Part shown: positions 1 through 5,768 of the stretch, piece after piece | Numbering within the stretch: position 1 is the stretch's first letter | Layout: the number at the start of each line of letters is the position of its first letter | Assembly (NCBI GenBank): GCA_003501375.1 | Contig: DNPO01000347.1 | Span: forward strand, 1 to 5,768 | Length of the DNA stretch: 5,768 bases | Source: Candidatus Sumerlaeota bacterium | GTDB lineage: Bacteria > Sumerlaeota > Sumerlaeia > UBA8349 | Reading direction: 5' to 3' | The notes under the pieces: model-generated | Told to the model about the DNA's origin: nothing | What the model saw: only the letters and a program-made list of their open reading frames with translations | The model's database searches: none | Position numbers and translations under genes: made by a program

Positions 1-21
1 CGGTTTCTTCTTCCTCTTCAT
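1..21 (-). CDS. Possible first codons of a further minus-strand gene, cut by the window edge
   Basis: An ATG at 21-19 on the minus strand opens a frame that runs off the left edge and reads MKRKKKP. A short basic N-terminus is common in bacterial proteins, and the frame would lie downstream of the STAND gene on the same strand. No clear Shine-Dalgarno sequence precedes it. Seven codons are too few to identify a product, so this is only a candidate start. Confidence 0.2.
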
Positions 22-246
22 CGTGAAAACTCGACGGGTCAGCCGTCCCCCGTGTTTACAGGACTTTTCAGTGGTTAGGAAACGTCGGGGTTAGTGTGAA
101 ATGCGAAGTTCGGGATGGAAATAACCGTTCGGTTTTCGTGTTTTCGAGAGAGGAAAACGTTAAGGTTGCGGGTTTTCGGGGAATTTTCGCCCTTCTCTCC
201 CCTATTATTTACGCTCATTACCCCCCCACTTTAAAATTGAATTCAC
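22..246. other. Intergenic spacer downstream of the STAND gene
   Basis: No convincing gene is seen here. A plus-strand frame starting at 96 runs into the antisense of the STAND gene and has no recognisable protein features. Small points: a 4-bp stem AACC-GTTC-GGTT at 123-134, four copies of TTTTCG between 133 and 189, and a run of seven C at about 222-229. None forms a convincing terminator for the gene ending at 247. Composition is intermediate between the GC-rich STAND gene and the AT-rich right half. Confidence 0.5.
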
Positions 247-2748
247 TTATTCCTCTTGCGGCGGGTCGTCCGGTTGCTCCTCCGACTCGGTTGGCAACAG
301 GTCGGAAAGCGTCGCTGGATCGGTCAGACCCGATAAAATGGCTTCGACGATCATCGAGTCCTCCAAATCCAGTTTGTCGCAGAGGGCGTCCGCGTCGCGC
401 TCCCCGGCAAGGATGCGGCGGATGGCGGCGACAAGGTTAGTCCAGCCACGTTCTTCCAGCCCGGACAAGGCTTGTTCCAACTCCTGCCGTATTTTTGGTT
501 CCTGAACGGACGCAATGACGTCAAAAATCAGGGGGGCCTGTTGTCTCAACTCATGCCGGGTTCCAGCGTAGTTGCGCCGGGCCTCGCGGGCAAGGCGTCG
601 TCGGTCGCTGGCTTCGGCTTGGAGTTTCGCCTGCAGGATCGGGTCAGACGCAGCCAGCGCCTCCTGCTCCGCAATCTCGGCGAGGATGGTGTAGGTCTGC
701 CAAATCTCCGCCGCGCCGGGGGCGAGGGTTTGTTTAATAACAAGCGCTTCCTCCGCCAGTTTTCGCGCTTCGGGCAGGCGTTTGGGGTAGTTTGTTTGCA
801 GAAGGTCACCGAGGTTGCTAAGATATTTCGACAGATTGACCCGGTCGCTTGTCTGCTGTCCAATATCAATCGCCTTGCGGTACCACATCTCCGCCACGTC
901 CGGTTTGCCAGCATTTTCCCAGAGAATGGCCAGGTAGTTCCAACACATGGCTGCATTCGCCAAGTTACCGAGTTCTTCGTCAATGCGGGCCGATTCATGG
1001 TAATGCCGCTCAGCTTCGTCCCACTGTTGCGCTTCTTGGTAGACAATCCCCAATTGACACCAAGCCACGGCTTCCATTTCCGGCTCCCGCAGTTTGTGGA
1101 ACAACGCCAAGGCGGCATGGTGCCGTTTTGCAGATTCAGTCAAATCGTTCTCCTGCAGTGCCAATATTCCAAGTAGTCCCTGTACAACACCCTGTTCACG
1201 CAGTTCTTTTAAATCCTCGAAAATTTTTAACGCATCCAGATACACCTGCCGTGCCTCAGCGAATTGTTCTTGTTCCGTGAATAGCGTAGCCAAATCAGTG
1301 AGCCAGCCACCGCGCTGTCGAAGAACGTCGTCGGATTGGCTCAACGCTTCAAGGCTATTCAACGCTTCACGGTATTGCGTAGCAGCCCAATCTGGTCGTC
1401 CGCTGGAACGGAAACAGCGTCCCAAGCGGCCTAAAGTTATTGCCCGGTTATAAGAAGGCCCGTTGCCTAGTTGGACAAGAATATCCTGGAAAACTTTCGT
1501 CGCCTCGAGCGACCGGCCCTCGGTACACAAGCGCTCACCCCGGTTGGACTGTGCAAGAAACCATGCCTGTGAGCCACCTCCCCCCGCCGCATCTTGCACC
1601 TTGGCTGCCAAAATGGCCTCCTCCTGTTTGAGGCCAAAGTAGCGGAGGAAAAGGTTTACGTTGTCAGCGAAGTCCGCCGCATCCGGGGCTCCAGCATCAA
1701 GGGCGGCATGGACGGCCTGGAGGAGGTTGGGCAATTCCCGCCAGGCGATATCTCGCACCTGATGCGGATTCTGGCTATCCTCACGATAAAGATCACCGGA
1801 AAGGGCGTAATACCGCCGCCAATGGACATCGCGCAGGCGTTCGCGCTCCGCCGCGCTCAAACGCGCCCAGAGCATCGGCGCGAGAGTGGGGTGGAAGCGG
1901 AGAAAGGGAACGCCCACACTGGGGATGTTTTCCGTCTCAATCAATGCGGCTGCCTCCAACTGCTGGCGCAGTCCGGGCCAGATATCAGCGGGTGGCGCGG
2001 GCGGGAGTTCGGCGAGTTGCGCCCGAAAAGCGTCAACGAATTCGCGGAGTTGGGCATCGTCCGGGAGCGCCTTGCCCATCGCTTGAAAGCATTCCTCCGC
2101 CTTGCCCCCCTCCACCGCGGCGAGGAAGTCCGTGCATTGCTGGCGGTGTTCCGCATACGGATCGCCAAGTCCCGTGATTGCGCAAAGATCGTCCTCGAAT
2201 GCCCCGCCCTGAAAAACGCCCAGGCGCGGCAATGCCTGCCGGGCGGCTGCATCCAACCGGTCGAGCGACAGTTCCAGCGATGCCAACAGCCAGGCGGGGG
2301 TATCTTCATCAATGAGAGATTGCACATCGTAAGATGCGAATTGCGGGGAAATGCTGAGCAGGTTTTCCAATCGACTACCCACATTGGCGATACGACGGGT
2401 TTTGAGTTCCTGCGATAGTACGCGAATGGAAAGGGGGTGGAACTTTATCTGGTCGAACAGGTAAACCAATCCCACGCGATCCGGTGGGGGGATGGTAGGT
2501 TCCGGAGGCAGTTTTCTCAGCACAGCGAACCACTCCAATGCGTCGTCGGGGAACTCTTTGGTTCCCAGACCATCAAGTTGAATACGTCGGTGTATCCTCG
2601 TTCCTTTGATGCGATAATCTTTATGTTTGAATTCAGAAATACGGGTGGTGCAGAGAACGCGCGAACCGCCCGCTTCGGACCACAGGACGGCGGCGTCCAG
2701 CAACTTCTGGAGCGATTCCGGGGTAACGGTTTCGAGGTTGTCGAGCAT
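247..2748 (-). CDS. STAND (NB-ARC-like) NTPase with TPR repeats, N-terminally truncated
   Basis: This is the C-terminal part of a STAND-type signal-transduction ATPase, a family whose N-terminal effector is controlled by a nucleotide switch and a C-terminal sensor. Visible from the ATG: the end of Walker B (MLDNLE, Asp3), a sensor-1-like CTTR at 33-36, a GLPL-like HPLSIRVL at 104-111, a winged-helix-like region at about 150-195, then TPR-type helical repeats at about 390-640 (for example GIVYQEAQQWDEAERHYHESARI and the following AILWENAGKPDVAEMWYRKAIDI), and an acidic tail ending QEE. The frame is open back to 2808 and adds residues ending KEKPTLV, which complete the hydrophobic Walker B strand. 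The annotated ATG is therefore internal to a motif, not a natural start. There is no Walker A (GxxxxGK) and no effector domain, because an in-frame TAA at 2811-2809 and foreign-looking DNA lie upstream. No good ribosome binding site precedes 2748. The body is intact with no internal stop, so the truncation is recent or the remnant is still translated. ATP-driven switching is unlikely without the P-loop. Probable pseudogene or rearranged gene. Confidence 0.85.
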   Translation of the reverse strand: MLDNLETVTPESLQKLLDAAVLWSEAGGSRVLCTTRISEFKHKDYRIKGTRIHRRIQLDGLGTKEFPDDALEWFAVLRKLPPEPTIPPPDRVGLVYLFDQIKFHPLSIRVLSQELKTRRIANVGSRLENLLSISPQFASYDVQSLIDEDTPAWLLASLELSLDRLDAAARQALPRLGVFQGGAFEDDLCAITGLGDPYAEHRQQCTDFLAAVEGGKAEECFQAMGKALPDDAQLREFVDAFRAQLAELPPAPPADIWPGLRQQLEAAALIETENIPSVGVPFLRFHPTLAPMLWARLSAAERERLRDVHWRRYYALSGDLYREDSQNPHQVRDIAWRELPNLLQAVHAALDAGAPDAADFADNVNLFLRYFGLKQEEAILAAKVQDAAGGGGSQAWFLAQSNRGERLCTEGRSLEATKVFQDILVQLGNGPSYNRAITLGRLGRCFRSSGRPDWAATQYREALNSLEALSQSDDVLRQRGGWLTDLATLFTEQEQFAEARQVYLDALKIFEDLKELREQGVVQGLLGILALQENDLTESAKRHHAALALFHKLREPEMEAVAWCQLGIVYQEAQQWDEAERHYHESARIDEELGNLANAAMCWNYLAILWENAGKPDVAEMWYRKAIDIGQQTSDRVNLSKYLSNLGDLLQTNYPKRLPEARKLAEEALVIKQTLAPGAAEIWQTYTILAEIAEQEALAASDPILQAKLQAEASDRRRLAREARRNYAGTRHELRQQAPLIFDVIASVQEPKIRQELEQALSGLEERGWTNLVAAIRRILAGERDADALCDKLDLEDSMIVEAILSGLTDPATLSDLLPTESEEQPDDPPQEE

Positions 2749-2808
2749 AACGAGCGTGGGCTTCTCTTTCAGCGCGGCGGCCGCCGAGGGCTTTACTTGT
2801 TCCTCGTT
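2749..2808 (-). pseudogene. Residual upstream coding sequence of the truncated STAND gene
   Basis: These 20 codons are in frame with the STAND gene and read roughly NEEQVKPSAAAALKEKPTLV before the ATG at 2748. The second half looks like the usual helix and strand leading into Walker B of NB-ARC-like NTPases (pattern: alanine-rich helix, then KPTLV-MLDN). There is no ATG, GTG or TTG in this stretch, and a TAA at 2811-2809 closes it. It is thus coding remnant and not a leader. The switch from AT-rich to GC-rich sequence falls inside or at the edge of it. Confidence 0.6.
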
Positions 2809-2815
2809 TTATTTA
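2790..2815. other. Composition breakpoint / rearrangement junction
   Basis: AT-rich sequence on the right, carrying the DUF1573 gene stop codon at 2815-2813, changes abruptly to GC-rich STAND coding sequence on the left. The STAND homology begins here in mid-domain. No insertion-sequence end, target-site duplication or transposase is visible in the window. A weak 6-bp inverted repeat TTATTG/CAATAA brackets the last codons of the DUF1573 gene (about 2813-2841), but it is too short to define an element end. Confidence 0.6.
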
Positions 2816-3928
2816 TTGCTCAGTTGGATTATAAACAATAATTGGAACGTCTTTAATTATCGTTTCTCCATTTGAGAACAATACGCATAATTTTATAATA
2901 CTCTTGTATCTTTTTACGCTTTCGTCTTTAAGTTCTACTTTTACATTCCAATCCGTGGTGTCTTTGAGTTCATTTTTTTCAATTGTGACAAACGTTGGGC
3001 CAACAGTCATGCTGTTACTTGTCTCTTGGTCGGAAAATTTGATATTGGAGATTTTACTTTGTAGATCGGTTGGCCACAGGCGAATATTTTGCGTTCTTGG
3101 CATTTCATTTTGGAATACAAAACTTGCGACAGATGGTTCAACATGTAAAGAACCCTCAACAAAGACAACTACAGGCAATTTTATTTCTTGTAACTTATCA
3201 CCGATGCCGACTTTAAACGCTATGGCACTGTTTATGGCCCCTTCATTTATTTTTGGGACAGTAAGTTTCACACAAAATGGGATATCTACTTCTTTGTAAG
3301 ATGCCTTTAAATTGAGTTGTGAATTCAAGGAAGCCTTGTCAACCATACATGATATGTAATCTGGAAAACCTCCATCTGTTATTTCGATAACATCAGAAGA
3401 TTTGTCAGTTGGTAGTAGTATACGGATTTTTCCTTGTTTTTCTCTTTTTCCCCCTGCTTTCTCGTATCCGAAATCAATCAATTGTGGTAAAAATGAAACA
3501 CAATTTACTGTTGTTCGTGATACAGATATTAATTCCTTCTCTTCTACCCCAGAGCGTTCTGACTTTATTTCTAAGGATTGTAAATATTCAAGATATCCGC
3601 CAGATGATGTTGATAATCTTAAATCAACAGAAGCTATTTCATGTGGTGCTAATGTTGGTTTATCTATCGACACCGCCAGACATTGACAACTCTTTGGGCC
3701 TAATTTGATATCTAACACATCGGATGACATGTTTTCTATTTTACAAGTCCAAGTGCAACTCGTGTATTGATCCATAACGCCCGCATTATGACTCCAGCCA
3801 GTTAATGGACGTACCAGAGTAGACTCTTTTTTATTTGATTCTCCACTTTTCTTATCGCGTTTTGAACAACTGCAAAGCAATAAAAATGTTATTGAAAGGA
3901 GAATAATACATCGATGCTGAAAAAGCAT
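2813..3928 (-). CDS. DUF1573-domain lipoprotein
   Basis: A 371-residue exported lipoprotein. Residues 8-18 are hydrophobic and lead to a lipobox LCSC with Cys21 as the likely lipidated residue. A basic, polar linker follows (SKRDKKSGESNKK). Residues about 50-125 match the DUF1573 pattern: the paired-cysteine motif SCQC at 80-83, then a hydrophobic strand and TLAPHEIASVDLRLS, equivalent to the family's 'PG-E-a-i-v' strand. Two more Ig-like, beta-rich regions follow: about 142-240, opening FLPQLIDFGYEKAG as ASH/DUF1573-type domains do, and about 255-371. The protein would sit lipid-anchored in the periplasm or at the outer membrane, probably as a binding or scaffold protein; no catalytic motif is seen. 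The start is well fixed: ATG at 3928 lies two bases after the upstream stop and follows AAGGAG. The gene ends at the composition breakpoint, but its C-terminus ends in a plausible strand, so truncation is not evident. Confidence 0.8.
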   Translation of the reverse strand: MLFQHRCIILLSITFLLLCSCSKRDKKSGESNKKESTLVRPLTGWSHNAGVMDQYTSCTWTCKIENMSSDVLDIKLGPKSCQCLAVSIDKPTLAPHEIASVDLRLSTSSGGYLEYLQSLEIKSERSGVEEKELISVSRTTVNCVSFLPQLIDFGYEKAGGKREKQGKIRILLPTDKSSDVIEITDGGFPDYISCMVDKASLNSQLNLKASYKEVDIPFCVKLTVPKINEGAINSAIAFKVGIGDKLQEIKLPVVVFVEGSLHVEPSVASFVFQNEMPRTQNIRLWPTDLQSKISNIKFSDQETSNSMTVGPTFVTIEKNELKDTTDWNVKVELKDESVKRYKSIIKLCVLFSNGETIIKDVPIIVYNPTEQ

Positions 3929-3930
3929 TG

Positions 3931-5157
3931 TTATCTCCTTTGTAAATATAACTTAAATATAATATAAAATCCAACAACTATGAAAACAATTATCAGAGGG
4001 AACCAGCGGCCAAAAGGGGAGGTGGTTGAGTTGTTACCGATGGTTAAATTTGGGTTGTTTTTATTCTGGCCTGACGGCTTCTGTGAAAGTTTTGTATCTA
4101 AAGGCTTTTCGTCGACTCTAACACTTGTATCCAATTTTGAGACGATATTTTTCTTTAACTCTGCCCCATTAACAATTTCTTGTGATGTTAACCCTCCAGA
4201 TTCTTGTTTTCCTCCCGGTACAACATAACTGACACCCATTATTCTATCTGTAACCCTTGTATCTGGAGGAAAGGAAACCTGAAATGTGGAATCAGGCAAA
4301 TCAACGTTTAATCTTAGATCGTTGACTAATATTTCATCCACTATTTTTCGATAACTTTTATCTGGATTTATGAAAAACCATGTCATTTTCCCTTTTGTTG
4401 GCCAATATCGCATAAACCCATCTATTTTTTTCTGATCCAAAACTTCAACAATATAAGACGGATGTGCTGGGTCTTCTTTTAAGACCAAGGATTCTTTTAT
4501 AGGAGTATAACCTAAATCAGGAGCTACCCAAAACAAGCGTTCTGGCATCGGTGTTTTTGCTGTAGCCTCATCCCAACCTAATTTATAACAAAGATGTCCA
4601 TTTATTGTCTCTTCTCCCTTGATGGCAATTTGCCCCGTATCCAAGTATTCTAAGAAAGTACCATTGATTAAATGGGATGGTTTATTAGAAACAGTGCCAG
4701 TATCCTCGGACGGTTTTATAGCAGCCAACGTTAAGTACGCATTGTCGAGAATTAAATGGCTTTCTGTTTCTTCTGTAATAACACCGGAATGTGTCTCAGC
4801 GGCATATACCCGTTGAGTTTTACCATCCCAAGATCGCATTTCTCCAAATTGCGCTTGTTTTGTTCCGTTGCTAGCAACAATCCCAGATTCTTCTTCTTTT
4901 AGGGCTTTTTCTCGTTTTACGCTAAATATTCTGTGAGCCCACATTCCAGGATCATCGTCTTTTGATGCTTCCACGCGTATTTTGTCAAAATCAATCACAA
5001 GTGTATTTATTTTTGTATAATCATTTCTGACTATATCCGCTAGCTCTTTAGCAGTTATTTCTGGCAACCGGTTTTGAGCAAATACCCTCGCTCCGGATAA
5101 AACACAGAGGAGGAACAAACAATAACATAGGGCAGTGTTAATAGGAGAAATTCTCAT
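3931..5157 (-). CDS. LolA-like exported protein with C-terminal membrane anchor
   Basis: A 408-residue exported protein. Residues 1-27 form a signal peptide ending ARVFA before QN. Residues about 33-315 resemble the outer-membrane lipoprotein-sorting (LolA/LolB-fold) proteins abundant in planctomycetes and relatives: an opening helix (ELADIVRNDYTKINTLVIDF), repeated beta strands with WDGKTQRVYAAE, a GHLCYKLGW strand, WVAPDLGYTPIKESL, and the end pattern FPPDTRV (296-302) then YVVPGG (311-316). A polar linker rich in Lys, Asn and Ser covers about 317-381, then a single hydrophobic helix at 385-401 and a basic tail KLYLQRR. This predicts a periplasmic domain tethered to the inner membrane, unlike soluble LolA, so a true lipoprotein-carrier role is doubtful. 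The ATG at 5157 gives a complete signal peptide; the ribosome binding site is weak (GGGAAAG, somewhat distant). It is coupled to the DUF1573 gene downstream, which suggests joint function. Family placement is by pattern recognition only. Confidence 0.7.
   Translation of the reverse strand: MRISPINTALCYCLFLLCVLSGARVFAQNRLPEITAKELADIVRNDYTKINTLVIDFDKIRVEASKDDDPGMWAHRIFSVKREKALKEEESGIVASNGTKQAQFGEMRSWDGKTQRVYAAETHSGVITEETESHLILDNAYLTLAAIKPSEDTGTVSNKPSHLINGTFLEYLDTGQIAIKGEETINGHLCYKLGWDEATAKTPMPERLFWVAPDLGYTPIKESLVLKEDPAHPSYIVEVLDQKKIDGFMRYWPTKGKMTWFFINPDKSYRKIVDEILVNDLRLNVDLPDSTFQVSFPPDTRVTDRIMGVSYVVPGGKQESGGLTSQEIVNGAELKKNIVSKLDTSVRVDEKPLDTKLSQKPSGQNKNNPNLTIGNNSTTSPFGRWFPLIIVFIVVGFYIIFKLYLQRR
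3935..3940 (-). promoter_or_regulatory. Ribosome binding site of the DUF1573 gene
   Basis: AAGGAG on the minus strand lies 6 bases before the ATG at 3928 and inside the last codons of the upstream LolA-like gene. The upstream stop TAA (3933-3931) falls between this site and the start. This arrangement is typical of translational coupling and fixes the start of the lipoprotein. Confidence 0.8.
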
Positions 5158-5179
5158 GACGTTTTTTATCTTTCCCGTT

Positions 5180-5207
5180 TTTACATGCGATAAATTGTAA
5201 CTTACAA
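5180..5207 (-). promoter_or_regulatory. Palindrome TTGTAA-n-TTACAA with a weak promoter candidate
   Basis: A perfect 6-1-6 palindrome occupies 5195-5207, directly beside the right-reading arm of the 94-bp inverted repeat and about 40 bases upstream of the LolA-like gene. On the minus strand TTGTAA (5207-5202) and TGTAAA (5185-5180) are separated by 16 bases and could act as -35 and -10 boxes, though the -10 match is poor. A repressor or activator dimer could bind the palindrome. In an AT-rich spacer it may also be chance. Confidence 0.25.
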
Positions 5208-5301
5208 AAGAGGTAATAGCAAAAGTTTCAAAGGCAAGGTTTTTCTCGAACCGCAGTCCCTGGAAAAAGCAACATATCTTGAACCTTCGCTATTACCTCT
5301 T
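5208..5301. repeat. 94-bp element with perfect 13-bp inverted repeats
   Basis: AAGAGGTAATAGC at 5208-5220 is the exact reverse complement of GCTATTACCTCTT at 5289-5301. Pairing continues imperfectly inward (about ten more bases with mismatches, around 5221-5230 and 5279-5288). Inside are further short complementary pairs on the minus strand, AAGGTT (5287-5282) with AACCTT (5241-5236), and TTTTTC (5268-5263) with GAAAAA (5245-5240); these overlap and would compete. The first arm in the direction of transcription starts four bases after the stop codon of the cysteine-rich gene. It could be a stem that ends or attenuates transcription, an mRNA-stabilising structure, or a small mobile repeat. There is no long T-run and no flanking target duplication, so neither a standard terminator nor a MITE is demonstrated. 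Confidence 0.7.
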
Positions 5302-5305
5302 GCGT

Positions 5306-5725
5306 TTACTTGCAATTGCTTGTGGCACTTGGGATAGTGCCGCAAGAGTGTTCAACAGACGAGGATGGATTAACACAGAATGTTCTATTGACGGTAACTC
5401 CTGGTTGATAGACGCAATTGCCTGTGTAGTATTTTCCACATGAACCAGTTACTAGTGCACATTTGTCCTTGCAACTTGATGATTTTTGGCATTTGCTATA
5501 AGAGACTGCTGTTGGACAGGGCGTTCTGTATCCCAGTGCCGCGCATCCTAGTGGAGAATAACTCACTTCGTTTTTATATGATGGATCGCTATCGGGACAC
5601 ATAGTTTGCTTCAACAGGTCGCCAGAAATGCTGCAGGCATTAGTTCCAGATGCGGCACCATCTTTTATTTGGCTGAATGTGCTACAATCTACAGGATCGT
5701 TAGCACTAACGGTTATAAATCCCAA
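5306..5725 (-). CDS. Small cysteine-rich secreted protein, unclear start
   Basis: I do not recognise the family. The frame from TTG at 5725 gives 139 residues with 13 cysteines, rich in Ser, Thr, Gly and Pro, including a dense stretch CQKSSSCKDKC followed by SCGKYYTGNC, and ending SNCK. Such content suggests an exported, disulfide-stabilised protein. The frame is open further upstream to 5761 and reads RQPLAFTVAVGLLGFITVSAND, which looks like the core of a signal peptide with cleavage after VSA. That stretch contains no ATG or GTG, and a TGA at 5764-5762 closes it. A GTG at 5765-5763 lies in another frame; a single-base insertion after it would give a normal signal peptide starting VT/MT-RQPLAF. 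So the true start is uncertain: the TTG start, a frameshift or sequence error at the window edge, or a broken gene. It lies upstream of the LolA-like and DUF1573 genes on the same strand, separated by the inverted-repeat spacer. Confidence 0.6.
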   Translation of the reverse strand: MGFITVSANDPVDCSTFSQIKDGAASGTNACSISGDLLKQTMCPDSDPSYKNEVSYSPLGCAALGYRTPCPTAVSYSKCQKSSSCKDKCALVTGSCGKYYTGNCVYQPGVTVNRTFCVNPSSSVEHSCGTIPSATSNCK

Positions 5726-5768
5726 AAGTCCAACCGCAACGGTAAAGGCTAGAGGCTGTCGTCACGAG

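Noticed and set aside
96..440. A 114-residue plus-strand open frame at the left end
   Set aside because: More than half lies antisense to the STAND gene, the encoded sequence is arginine- and proline-rich without motifs, and there is no ribosome binding site.
1594..2418. A 274-residue plus-strand open frame, and several shorter plus-strand frames between 472 and 2841
   Set aside because: They lie antisense to the STAND/TPR gene. The minus frame shows recognisable motifs and repeats, while these lack any domain, signal or start context. Long antisense frames are expected in GC-rich coding DNA.
2813..2835. GCTCAGTTGG on the plus strand resembles the D-arm of a tRNA, a common integration target at junctions
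   Set aside because: No acceptor stem, anticodon arm or T-arm can be built around it, and the bases encode the last residues (NPTEQ) of the DUF1573 protein.
5230..5262. GGTTCGAGAAAAACC on the minus strand inside the inverted-repeat element resembles a tRNA T-arm
   Set aside because: The flanking bases do not form the T stem, and no other tRNA arms are present.
5208..5301. Standard rho-independent terminator
   Set aside because: The loop between the 13-bp arms is 68 bases, the stem is not GC-rich, and only a short T-run follows the second arm.
5195..5305. Integron attC site between gene cassettes
   Set aside because: The size and imperfect inverted repeats are suggestive, but the required RYYYAAC and GTTRRRY core sites are not found at the ends, and there is no integrase or cassette array.

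Overview
The window carries four recognisable coding regions, all on the minus strand and read from right to left. It falls into two compositionally different halves that meet at about position 2800. The right half (about 2810-5768) is AT-rich and encodes three exported proteins. The left half (about 247-2808) is GC-rich and encodes the C-terminal part of a large STAND-type NTPase with TPR repeats. The signal peptides, a lipobox, a LolA-like protein and a DUF1573 lipoprotein point to a diderm bacterium. The combination fits the Planctomycetes/Verrucomicrobia/Lentisphaerae group best, but this is a judgement from protein style and not a proven assignment.

Order in the direction of transcription: (1) a small secreted protein with 13 cysteines (5306-5725, probably beginning slightly upstream, with a damaged or unclear start); (2) a non-coding spacer holding a 94-bp element bounded by perfect 13-bp inverted repeats, next to a short TTGTAA-TTACAA palindrome; (3) a LolA-like protein with a signal peptide and a C-terminal membrane anchor (3931-5157); (4) a lipoprotein with a DUF1573 domain and two further Ig-like regions (2813-3928), translationally coupled to the previous gene; (5) the 5'-truncated STAND/TPR gene (247-2748); (6) a spacer of about 225 bp and possibly the first codons of another minus-strand gene at the left edge.

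The three right-hand genes look like one envelope module: a disulfide-rich exported protein, a membrane-anchored LolA-fold protein and a lipid-anchored DUF1573 protein. The inverted repeat just after the first stop codon could set the ratio of the first product to the other two. No function is established for the set.

The most notable feature is the junction at about 2790-2815. The STAND protein begins in the middle of its Walker B motif, and its P-loop and N-terminal effector region are absent. AT-rich DNA ending with the DUF1573 gene takes their place. This means a gene broken by insertion, deletion or rearrangement, or a chimeric assembly. The sequence alone does not show an intact defence or signalling system.
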